64,000 nt of DNA, from assembly GCA_026214975.1 (NCBI GenBank), contig JAOBSW010000525.1:1-64000 (forward strand), written 5' to 3'. This DNA is from Gentiana macrophylla (taxonomy: Eukaryota > Streptophyta > Magnoliopsida > Gentianales > Gentianaceae). The number at the start of each line of letters is the position of its first letter. Within the stretch, counting starts at the first letter, position 1. This document shows positions 34,851-45,739 of this stretch, piece by piece. A program made the translations under genes and the position numbers. The notes beneath the pieces are model-generated. The model saw only the letters and a list, made by a program, of their open reading frames with translations, had not been told where the DNA came from and searched no databases.

Positions 34851-37300
34851 ACTCAGAAATTGTAATTCATGATTTGGGACCTCGGTTGTATTCAGTGTAC
34901 TTTTCCAATCGTCAAGTCACCTCGCCGAAGCCTCGTGAGACTCCACCCACATGCAATGTAATTGAAACACTTCTCAGCCCATCACACAACATTGAGTCTT
35001 CGATTGGTTCCACCCAGATGCAGAGTTTGACACCATAAAGGAAATTGTTTGTTTGACCACAACAAAGTATTTTGACACCATTAATTATTTTGGGACCCAT
35101 AAGAATCAATAGGTCTCACACCATGATCAATGGTGCAAAAAATGAGTTGTACACTTTGTTGTGACCATTTCTTGTGTGGAACTATCACTACTTGTACATA
35201 AATTGTGTATTTTACCAATTATTTTGTGAGTGCCTATGTTTTGTACTTCATGATTTCCAATTCCTTGTGCAATCTTCAATGTTTTATGTCCATTCACACG
35301 TTCTTTGGCTAGGTGACCAGGTGCTATAAATGTTGCAGCCTTTCCAATGTGTCCCTTGCTATTTTCCCGTTTATAAAATTCATCAGTTGAAATAAGAAAG
35401 TAAATTAATTGCATACATGTGCATACATTGAGAGCAAAAATTATTGTCAGTGACCATATCAATTGAAATAACAACAGGAAATGAACTAATACTTTTAGGA
35501 AACAAGATTACAATCTTTTCATGTAGTTGTAAAATTCTACACTTATTTGATCACGTAGCTGCTAAAAATGTGATATATGCTATATTTATGACTTGACAAC
35601 ATATATTGGATGGAAAAATAGACGGTGCACACATATTTTCCCAAACAATAGATTTAAGCATACACATAAATGTCTAAAGCAAAAATTTTCACCAAATAGT
35701 TCAAACCCAAACAAAAAAAATCTTGTGTTACCAATTCCTAGGACAAAAAAGAAGACATTTTTGGGAAGCCTAAGACAAACACATATCTCAATATCATCAT
35801 AAGCACCATTTCTCATTTAGTTTTCCAAGTTGAAATATACCACACTTGTTAAAGTGTCACTTATCCCTTGCCTCTCACTTATTACTCACACGAGAAAGAA
35901 GGAAAGCTTTGTAAAACAGAAACTTTGTAAGTCATTTTCATTTAATGCCCCTGTGGAAAAATTCCATATTCATGTCTTGCATCTCCTCAATATTGGCACC
36001 ATCAGTTAGTCTTATTTTCCTTTATAGCTCGCCGTCAGGTACCGAGTAACCTAAAGTGCCTTCCACATGCTTCAATTAGGGGACAAGATAGAGACCCGTA
36101 GAAGATCAAGACTAGAATAAACACTAGCTCACACGTTAAAGGCAAAAAATGTGCTATTATATCTTTAAAATCATAATATCAAGACACAGTACACTAGTCA
36201 TTAAGACCTCACTCGGGATAAGCGGAACTTCTAGAAGACAACACTCTTGAACGTAAGAATTCCCCTGCTTTAGATGATAAACGTAAAAAATTTGCACTTG
36301 GGCTTGAAAGTCATATGATGTTTATCATTTGGGCTTAAAAAATTATTGAGTGAGAGCTCAGGTCATGATCAAATGATTGTTGAAGATAATAAAAAAAATC
36401 CTTCATTTTTCAGTCATTCTTGCAAATCAACCGACTTCAAGATCTAGTAAAAAACTAGATCTTAAGTCGGTGGAATGTGCTACAGTGCAGAACAGGGGGA
36501 ATTACAGTTGTGTGCAAGAAAATCAAAAGGTGGCTCCAGTTCTATGATCTGAACTCATGTTCTCTAGGAAATTATTCAAGCTAAACAAAGGCATGAATAC
36601 TTTACATACATTCCAACTAATATGCATATGCCCCTAAGTAATCAAAAGAAGCCTCATTATCAAATAAGTAGCGAATTGGTCAATGGGAACACGTAGCAAA
36701 CTTTTCACCTAGTCATAGAAACAAAGAAGAAAAATGTCATGTTAAATCACATGATTAATAGCAGAGAAAAGAAAACTTTGTTTCAACTGATCTGTAAAAC
36801 ACAGGGGAAAACATTTCATTACAGCGTAGGTAGACAAATCTAATGCAATTGGTCATGCAAACAGGACTGCAATCCTCGAAAGTAAACAATTACATAAGTG
36901 GCAAATGATCGTATTAAGTGATAAGGTTTTTATACAGGGGGCATGTTTTACACTAAACGGAATCACATACAATGTACAATATGTATTCTTAAGGCCTTTA
37001 TTTGCAGCACTTGAGCTCTCAATCATTCCAAGGTTTGCATTAGCTTTTTACCATTTGTGGACAATGATGTCAATATTACGAAATCCCAACTCTCAAGCCA
37101 ATGCAAGTTGAATACAACGACTAGCAAAAAGCTATCAACTATAAACCTACAACTATTATACAGTGTAGTCATTTATGGGAAACCATCTCACTAATGCCAT
37201 CTTAAGGGAAGGATCGGCCCATTTAGGCATATTCATCACAATGTGACATGTCAAATATTGTAATTATTTGGATTTGATCTAAGGCAACCCATCCTGATTT
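34851..37300. other. unassigned, possibly the rest of the CACTA element
   Basis: One 115-codon minus frame (35,474-35,127) has no recognised motif, and no other frame is convincing. A strong hairpin sits at 36,430-36,471. Confidence 0.35.
36430..36471. repeat. long hairpin, 18-bp arms
   Basis: ACCGACTTCAAGATCTAGT (36,430-36,448) pairs with ACTAGATCTTAAGTCGGT (36,454-36,471) with one bulged C and a five-A loop. The terminal ACCGACTT recalls CACTA subterminal text. Confidence 0.8.
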
Positions 37301-37319
37301 TCCATACTAGTGATGTTAA

Positions 37320-38220
37320 ATTACTAATGCATAATAGCTTGCCAACTGACGATCCAAAAATCGTCTCCTTCTAATTTAACGTTCTTAATCTTGGTGATAG
37401 CCTGGGGAAACTCTCAGAATATAAAGATTGAAACGAAGGGGTTTATTTGAGGATGTTTAGAATGCACTTGAGATGTTGTTCCTCAAGCTGCCTACGTATC
37501 CAATGTGTGAATTGGAATTAAGTCTCTGTAGTACTTTAGGGAATGTTTATATAGAGGGGCTTATGCCCTAGGGTTTAATGTGGCGTGTCTACGATGGACA
37601 CTAGTCAACGTGTTCCCTAAGGAAAAGATTATGATTAATAAATCCCCTTGATCTTAGGAGATAAGTATGGTATTTGAATATTTGCAATAAATGATGAAGA
37701 TTCGAGCCTTTATTATTCAGGATTTTATTGCAGTTATCCGGTAATTAGCCAAACGATGTATAAGGCGGGTTATGCCAGGGATATGCTGAGATGGCGGAGT
37801 CGGCCCACCGATGGCTGAACTCCCGCCACTACGGAATCGCACAAGCCTGAGGACCTAGTCCGATCCAGGAGATCGACGGGGATCGTATTGCCGACTACTA
37901 GAGGTGGAGTACCCGACTTCCTTCCGGACTGTTAGAGATCGAACGATCCGAACCAACGGTAGTCGGACACACAGGGATCTATGGTGGCAAAAATGAATAG
38001 CCGAGCCCCCTGGTCTTGTTCCTAGAATGTCAAAAGTGGTTTATTTCCCCAAGTCAAGTGTTAAGCCACCAAAGAGGTGCCACATGGATGAGCCCATTTT
38101 CTGGCAGCATTATAAGCCCTCAAGATCCAGCCGATCCTGGATGGGTCGGTTCGGATCTATCATGGTGGCTCGGCACGAATGTCCTGGGGTGTAAGTTCTA
38201 AAATTATATCAGGGAGTCGC
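37320..38220 (-). repeat. Tat-type LTR-like region
   Basis: It contains GGATACGTAGGC (37,490-37,501, minus) about 45 bp downstream of a TATA box (minus CCTCTATATAAAC, 37,545-37,558), the same arrangement as in the 491-bp Tat LTRs. The rest of the sequence differs from them. Boundaries are not determined. Confidence 0.45.
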
Positions 38221-38428
38221 CAGGTGTCGAGTCTAGTGCATGACGCATGATAGCTATTCCAGGAAACGAGGTGTCACTGCCTATTTGGGGCCATTTTTCG
38301 AGGTTAGTGGGGAGTTACGCTCTAGTTTTATTGAAACGTCATTTCATTCGTTGTCATATTTCTTTGATATTATCTGGTAACCATTAGCATTACGCCCTTT
38401 TTCCTTCTCATTACACCTATTCCCATAT

Positions 38429-40413
38429 GTCTGATTCGTTTGGAGATGAGCCACTTACTCCAAGATCAGAGGCAATAATCAGGGAATCCTAGACCAGGTC
38501 TGTGGTCATTGAAGAAATTCCTTGGGTCCATCCTCAACCATTACTCGTTACTTCATCGGCGCCATCGTCAAGCACCTTCAATCCTTCCTTTAGGTACAAG
38601 ATTTAGAAGGCCACTCACGATATTATGGGGGGGCCATGGGTTGTCCTCGGTTTTGGCACAAAGCAATGTGGAGTATATCTGTAGAGAGTACGAAATAAAT
38701 CATGAAGAGTTTGCTCCCTAGCTTCCAGCGGAACCCCGTCCCTTTGCTTCACATCCTCCGGGGGGCTATTTTGCGGTCTATGAGGCCCAACGGAAAGTGG
38801 ATCTGAGACTACCGTTGTGTCCTGCGTTGGTGGCAATGCTGAGACATTATGGATTGGGGGTGGCTCAGCTGGCTCCTTCGGGAGTGCGGACTGTAATAGG
38901 GTTTATCGTACTTTGCAGGGTGGCCGAGATGCAGTTCTCCATAGGCCTGTTCCGATATTTCTATCGCCTATCCCAGAGTTCAGGACCGAGGGGATGGTAT
39001 CATTTTTCCCACCAATCTGGGTTCCAGAAATGATGCTTGAGGGTCCTAAGTATGACACGTGGCGGGGACGTTTCTTCTTTGTCCGAGATCAGGGAGATTC
39101 CAAGCTGTGCCGCTGGAACACCAGTACCTTACAAATGGACGAGTGCCCACAGCTTCCCGACTCTACCAAGGTAGATGCCATTCGGAACGCGGGGGTTGTT
39201 CTAAGGCTACGCGAGCTGACGTCCGAACTGATCACCGTGGCATGGCTGGATGATGCCGGACCTGATCCTTATCACCATCTGGATGATGTCTGCCGTGAAT
39301 TAGGTAAGATCTACTTCTATTTGGTATTTTATATGATGATGATGTGTAACTTACTGTCTTTCTTGTAGTGTGGACATTGGCCGGTCTCTTAGCCCCCGAT
39401 CCAGAAGTGGGAGTAGGGCCCTCGAGCCCTAGGGTGGCCGAGCCCACTGCTCCTGGAGGCCGTCAATCACCTATCAGGGTGGTGGGGTCACTTGTTGGAT
39501 CTCATATGGCTCACATGTTGGCCCAACTCGAGGATGACGTTCTGGAGGACCTTCCACGCTCTCCGAGTGGTGCGGCCATTCCCATTGTAATGGTGAACGA
39601 GTGGGAGGATGAAGACGATGATGAGGAGCTTGAGACTCCTCTAATACGCCAATCTTCTCGCCCTAGGTCGGAGGACATGTGGTCGGAGGAGAGAATGGAA
39701 AAAAGGTGCCAAACCGTCACAGGATCGGGTTCGGAAGATCATGGAGTTGGTGGATTGGGAGTTCGTCACGCAGAGGCCGACCCCTCTGCCTCGTGCCATA
39801 CGGCCGACGAGGTATAGGATTTCTCTCAGATGTCCCTTATGGAGTTGACCGAAGCCGGATATGCGGCCATGAGACAGGTAATTCTATCTTGCCATCCACC
39901 TAATACCTACCATATTGTGTCTGAAGTGTCTTAACTATGCTATGTTTTCTTAGGGGACGATTGTAGGAGAGGAGATCTTCCGCCGCCTAGTGCGCTCGGC
40001 AGCCGACCAGCAGAAGAGAGCCTCCGACCTGAAGTCAAAAGACGATCGCATAAGAGAACTTCAAGAGCGCTTGCGGATACAAACAGAAGAGGCCAAAGAT
40101 TTAAGGTCCGAATATGATGTTCGCCTTCAAGAGTTTATGAACGAACACTTAGAGAGGGAGGCCGAGCTGGGGGAGCATGTCACAAGACTTTGGGGGGAGC
40201 TTTCGTCGGCTGAGGCTGCTGTTCGAGATTTTCCTGTCTGCCTTCGGGAAGCTTCCGATCAAGCTGTTAGCGTTTACAAATCTTCTCCTCACTTGTTCGA
40301 ATCTTTGAAGCAGTTGCTGAGTCATGTAGTAAGGGCTAGTTATACGCAGGGAATAGACGATTGTCGGGTTCATCACCCTAACCTTACAATCGACAGTTTG
40401 GCTCACCCCTCCT
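38429..40413 (+). pseudogene. putative gypsy-type transposon ORF (PF04195-like), three exons
   Basis: It probably starts MSDSFGDEPLTPRSE at 38,429. Conserved text includes LPLCPALVAMLRHYGLGVAQ and VRTVIGFIVLCRVAE, the signature of the plant 'putative gypsy type transposon' domain. It is followed by a WRGRFFFVRDQ block. Canonical introns are at 39,304-39,368 (GTAAGA...TTGTAG) and 39,878-39,953 (GTAATT...TTCTTAG). The last exon encodes a long coiled coil (ELQERLRIQTEEAKDLRSEY) and ends at 40,413. A stop at about 38,489 and frameshifts near 38,720, 39,000 and 39,690 break it. In Tat-related elements such ORFs lie beside gag-pol; no pol of that type follows here. Confidence 0.65.
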
Positions 40414-40639
40414 AGTACGCTCCTGACGCCGAATCAGACTTCTCTATTCGGGTGAAGGAGTTTTGCGCAGGTGGATCTTGAAAACAAGTACCCCTCATGA
40501 GGATAAAGCCTAATTATTAATTGAAGACTTTTTAATTTACGGTTGCAAGGTTTTTAATGGAAATTTTTGGTTTGATCGTTCGGTTTATGAAAATTTTAAT
40601 ATTATTTTTTTTGGTTTTTGTTCGGTTGTTCGGCTAGTA

Positions 40640-42674
40640 GCCCCGAGTGATTGCGTATAGCATCGAGACAACTCAAACCGACATGAGAGTAACTATCCAA
40701 CTCATGACTTGGAGTTGGTAGCGGTGGTCTTCGCATTAAAGATTTGGCGCACTATCACTGTATGGGATAACTTTAAGGTGTTTTCGGATCACAAGAGTCA
40801 AAGTACATATTTACTGAAGGAGCTCAATATGCGTCGAGGCGTTGGTTGGAGTTGATTAAAGATTACGACATGGAAATTCAATACCCACGACGGGAAGCGC
40901 CAATGTAGTGGCGGATGCTTTGAGTCGGAAGTCGATTCATTCCTTGTGTGAGAAAGTCAGCGCGAGATGAGGTTGCGAAGAGCAGTTGAGCCGTATGGAT
41001 ATATGTGTCATCCGAAAAGGTGGAGATAAGAGGACTTCGTCTTGCAACCCGAATTGTATGATGAAATCCGGGTGAGTCAAGCGGGTGATAAGGTAATCGA
41101 GGCAAAGAGGGCTAAGATTGGGCAGTGCAGATGCAAGTCGATTGATTTTACTTTACGAGGATGGTGGCGTTCGGTTCAGGGTCGGTGGTGTGTACCGGCC
41201 GACGAGGAACTCAGAGGCGGATCTTGAGTGAAGCTCATGAAACGCCTTATTACTTCGTCATCCAGGGAGGAGACAAAGCTAGTATAAAGATCTCAAGAAA
41301 ACCTTTTGGTGGCCTAATATGAAAACGCGCCAGTAAGCGGAGTTTGTGTCGAAGTGCTTGACTTGTCGAGGAAGGTAAAGATGTCGAACATCGGCGGCCG
41401 CAGTGGTATGCTTCAAACCGGCGTGGAAGTGCCGGTTTGGAAGTGGGATTCCATCTCCATGGATTTTGTATCGCGGATTACGAGGCCACAAGTGGAATAA
41501 TATGATTTGGAGTCGTTGTGGATAGGCCCGACTAAGCGGCGCGCTTCATTCCGATGAAAGACACTTCTGGAGTAAGGCGGAGTTGTCTATGGCATACCGG
41601 AGAAATATTGTGAGAGACTACATGGTATACCCGGCGGAATTGTGTCGAGATAGAGATGCAGGTCGACAGAGCTGATTATACAAGCGTTGGCAGACATCTT
41701 TGAGGGCATGCAACTCGAATTCAAGGCTCTTGGGACGCGAACTGCGAATGAGTCGATTCTTTTCACCCACGCTACCGATGGTCGACGGAGAGGACCATAC
41801 AACGGGCGAAGACATGCCGGAGGGCATGTGTATTAGAATTCCAAGCTCTTTGAGGAAAAAGCTCGATCTTATCGAATTTTCATACAACAACAGCGGCTAC
41901 TATGCCAAAGATTAAGATGGCACTTTTGAGGCAACTTTATGGTAGGAAGTGCAAGAGTCCGGTTTGTTGGGACGATTCGGTCTGGCGGTTGATTTTGGGA
42001 CCCCAGATGATCGAAGATACGGTCCAGCGAGTGCAGACAATCCGAGAAAAGATGAGGCTGCCCAAGATATGACAGAAAAGTTATCTGAGACTTACGCCGC
42101 CGGGATATTGAGTTCGCGAAGTGGGCGATAAGGTACTCTGCAGTATCACCAACCAAAGAGGTGATGCGTTTTGGCAAGAAAGGAAGTTGAGTCCCAAGTA
42201 CGTGGGGCCTTATGAGATCTTGGACGCCAGGTGAAGCGGCATATCGACCAGCCTTGCCACCGGCGTTGGATAAGGTGCATAACGTGTTCCATGTATCTCA
42301 ATGGCTTAAGTGCACGTGAGTGATCCTTCTCACGTGATTGAACCGGAGGTAGTTGAGCTAGATCAGGTCCTTGACTTATGAGGAGGTACCGGTGCGATAT
42401 TGTGCAGATACTAAGATCACGGAAAACAAGGGACGTGAGGTTAGCATCGCTCAAGGTCTTATGGTTACAACCATGCCACCGAGGAGGCGACATGGGAGGA
42501 GTGAGGTGCTATCTATGGCAGTACCGCATTTGTTCTCTTAAGGTAACTCAATTTTCAATCCTTATGCACGTAGAATCTTTTCTTACCTTGAGGGGCGAAG
42601 GTAAGTTTTTAAGGGGTGGAACAGCGTATTTGCAACCCGAACTTCGAGGACGAAGTTTTGTCTTAAGGGGAGGA
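40640..42674 (+). pseudogene. Tekay/Del chromovirus RNase H-integrase-chromodomain remnants
   Basis: RNase H text ([16 protein letters not shown], then ANVVADALSRKS) begins at about 40,665. Integrase follows in shifting frames: VEVPVWKWDSISMDFVSRI (41,430), SARFIPMKDTS (41,545) and KLDLIEFSYNN (41,860), then GRKCKSPVCWDD (41,940). Next are the GPYxI-type block LSPKYVGPYEIL (42,190) and VHNVFHVSQ (42,280). The C-terminus with VLW..H.TEEATWE lies near 42,450-42,510. Many small insertions and deletions are spread over it. It ends at the polypurine tract 42,665-42,674. RT and gag are missing; its left side abuts the preceding PF04195-like ORF. Confidence 0.75.
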
Positions 42675-44133
42675 TGTAATATCCTCGAAATTTTGACTTC
42701 CTAATTAATTAGTATGAGATTAAATTATTTTGGAAATTATGTGATTTTTTAATTAAATGGAAGGATTAGTTAATAATTAAAAAGGATTTTAATTATTTTG
42801 TGCAATTAAAAGGCAATTTTCCTTCCTTATTTCTCTCCAAAAAAGTGAAACCCTAAGACCTCCACCCCGCACCGCCGACTTTTGTATGGGAATAAGGAGA
42901 GAAGATTTCTCCTTGGTGTTGAGATTTTCGCGATGCGTCGTTGTTGGTAAGCTTCATCTTTCCTACAATTAGAGTATGACGTCGGCCGCCAAGGCAGCCA
43001 AGGCCATGGCCGATCCACTTTAGCGTATGGAGGGAGTGGTTTGAAATTTAGGGGCTTTTGATTCATTAGATTTGTGTTGTGATTTTTCCTTCCTTCTATC
43101 CATAGATATAAATTCGGGCTTCCGTGGAAGAAGCGATTCTAACCTAGATTAGCAAGGCTTTCAAAGGCAGCGAGACAAGCTGCAAGTAGAATATTTCTAT
43201 GGTTGTGTCTTAGATTGAAAATGGGAGTTTAAGTGACTCGTAGGGTGGTGTATGGTTCGGGATGTTTGGTGTTGTTGAGGTTAAATGTGTAATGAAATTT
43301 GTTCTAATGTGTTTTGGGGTATAATCTTGTCATGTTTACTCTTAGTATAAATCGCATCAATGTTTATTGAAGCGTTACGTTCGTTTGTGGAGTTTTGGGG
43401 ATGTTAAACATCAATTTGGTGTGTTGTTGCTTTGGTTTAAAGCCTATGATGTTATGAATACTTAAGTAGGAAAGGAATTATGTGTTCTTTGTCTTCAGCT
43501 TTTTCTTGGTTTTTGTGTTGAAGGATCGAGGTGAAATCGTGTTGAAGATTTAGGGTTTTAGTTGAAACCAGCGTTGACGGACGTCTGCCTTGAGTGGACG
43601 GGCGTCCGGCACAGACTTTTAGTTGACGGACGTCCGGGTTACCTGGGCGGGCCTGGCGAAGTGATTTTTGATTCAGATGTAATAGTTTCTAGTGGACGGG
43701 CGTTCGGACTAGCTGGGCGGGCGCCCAAGAGTTAAAATTGATTCGAGGATGTAGAAACTTTTGGTGGACGGGCGTACGCTTTGAGTGGACGGGCGTCCGG
43801 TTTTGGACGGGCGTTCGGTTATCCAAAGCGGGCGTCCAACCCCTTTAAACAGGCGCCCGGCTTTAAGTGTCCTTATTTCTGTGATAGTTATTGTTAAATC
43901 TTATTAACATGCTTTGTGAGTTGGGTTTTGATGGTGTTATCATTGTGGAACCTGATTTTTTTGAGGCATTGAATGTTCAGAGACCCGTAGTGGTTGGGCC
44001 CGGATAGGGTAGCTACGGCCGGGTATCCGAGTGGAATTGCCTTACGACTTTAATGACCTTCCGTATTTGGGGAGTTGCGATGAGGATGTAATGTTGGGCC
44101 GGATAGGGTATCTCGGCATGCCTATGTTTATTC
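42675..44133 (+). repeat. Tekay/Del 3' LTR with palindrome cluster
   Basis: It begins TGTAATATCCTCGA after AAGGGGAGGA. The region 43,572-43,862 contains at least nine variants of GGACGGGCGTCC. The later GAGACCCGTAGTGGTTGGGCCC text (about 43,980) is typical of Tekay/Del LTRs. The 3' end is lost at the tandem duplication starting at 44,134. Confidence 0.65.
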
Positions 44134-44884
44134 AGGAATGGCATATACTAGTATGTGTTTTTCGCGTGATTGCGCAATCGGGTTGTGTTGAAATAATGAT
44201 GGTAAGGCCAATTCGGACCGTTAACTTGCTTGCTTAAAGGTGGGTGAGCGGGCCAGGCTTGTGCCGACTTCTCACCAAGCAAGGCTAGATCGGGTTGACG
44301 GCTTGCACAACATGCATGATGGGTTGTCTTTGGGCTGGTGCGACTTTTCGAGCCACGACAGGGCGGATCGGATCGAAATTGAAAGAAAGGAAATTGCAAA
44401 ATTAAGTAACAACATACTTTGTGGATGGTAATACTAGCAATTTTATAGAATAATACAAGAACGTTAAAACAGATAAGTAGAATTCGATCGCCGAACACAT
44501 TTCATGGGTAGAAGGAATGGCATACTAGTGTGTTTTTAAACGTGATTGCGCAATCAGGTTGTGTTGAAATAATACGGGTAAGGCCAATTCGGACCGACGA
44601 CTTGCTTAAAAAGGTGGGTGAGCGGGGCCAGGCTTGTGCTGACTTCTCACCAAGCAAGGCTAGATCGGGTTGACGGCTTGCACAACATGCATGACGGGTT
44701 GTCAGGCTAGTGCTGACTTTTCGACGGACAGGGCCGGATCGGACTGGAAATTGAAAGAAAGGAAATTGCAAAATTCGTAACAACATACTTTGTGGATGGT
44801 AATACTAGCAATTTTATAGAATAATACAAGAACGTTAAAACAGATAAGTAGAATTCGGTCGCCGAACACATTTCATGGGTAGAA
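44134..44884 (-). repeat. tandem duplication, about 379-bp unit
   Basis: Unit 1 (44,134-44,513) and unit 2 (44,513-44,884) begin AGGAATGGCATA and end CATTTCATGGGTAGAA, and agree throughout apart from small indels. Both contain the 3' untranslated DNA just beyond the Tat pol gene. Confidence 0.85.
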
Positions 44885-45739
44885 CCTTCGCAAGTTGTTG
44901 GCGTGCCAGCTTCTGGGGATGGTTTTCCCCTGAGAATCTGCTACTTGATAAGCACATTTTTCATGCACCTTTACCACCTTGTATGGTCCCTCCCAGTTTC
45001 GGTCTAGATTGCCTTCAGGACCTTTTCTGCTGACTGTGTTCTTTCGGAGGACAAGATCCCCCTCCTTGAAGAATGAGTGCTTTACATTCTTTGTCGTAGT
45101 TTTCTGAGATTCTTTGCTTATATCTTGCCATTCGAATAAATGCTATTTCCCTCTTTTCCTCCTGGTCGTCCTTTGCATGTCTGATTTCTGCTTCCATATA
45201 TGTTCTTTCATAAAGCTCGAGCCTTGGCGACGGCAATCCGATCTCGGCAGGGATGACAGATTCGTTTCCATATATCAGGGACAAAGGTGTTTCTCCTGTC
45301 GCAGAGTTCGGGGTTGTTCTGTAGGCCCACAGAATATTCGGTAGGTGCTCTACCCAACTCTCTCCTTCTTCTTCGTGTCATTTCTTTAGACCGAACTTGA
45401 TCTGTCTGTTCGTTTGTTCGACTTGCCCGTTGGTTTGAGGATAGCCTACTGAGGTAAAATACTGAGAAATTCCTAATTCTGCGCACCAGGATCGGACACC
45501 CTTATCGTCGAACTATGTTCCATTGTATGATATTAGAGCCTTTGGGATTCCATACCTACATACAACATTCTTCCAGATGATTGTATGAATAACCTTCGCG
45601 GTGATCGTAGTAAGGGGTTCAACTTCCACCCACTTAGTGAAGTAATCCACAGCTACTATAAGGAACTTGAAATTGCCCGGTGCCCGGGGTAGAGGTCCGA
45701 CCAGATCGACTCCCCATTGGTCGAAAGGCCAAGCCGTGA
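44877..45739 (-). pseudogene. Tat integrase C-terminal half
   Basis: The minus strand reads AWPFDQWGVDLVGPLPRAPG, then KFLIVAVDYFTKWVE, IPKALIS.NGT and YFTSVGYPQTNGQVEQTNRQ, followed by WVEHLPNILWAYRTTPNSAT. The GPY/F module and pol end are GPYKVVKVHEKCAYQV and LRRFYP. Catalytic D, D and E positions are all visible, the second in a decayed context. Frameshifts occur near 45,495, 45,365 and 45,060. The upstream part was separated by insertion of the Athila element at 45,740. Confidence 0.85.

Noticed and set aside
38429..40413. Intact host gene with introns
   Set aside because: The conserved part matches a transposon-associated domain and the exons contain a stop and frameshifts.
43572..43862. 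Palindromic repeats considered as a CRISPR-like array
   Set aside because: Repeats are only about 12 bp, spacing is irregular and repeats vary. The context is a eukaryotic LTR.
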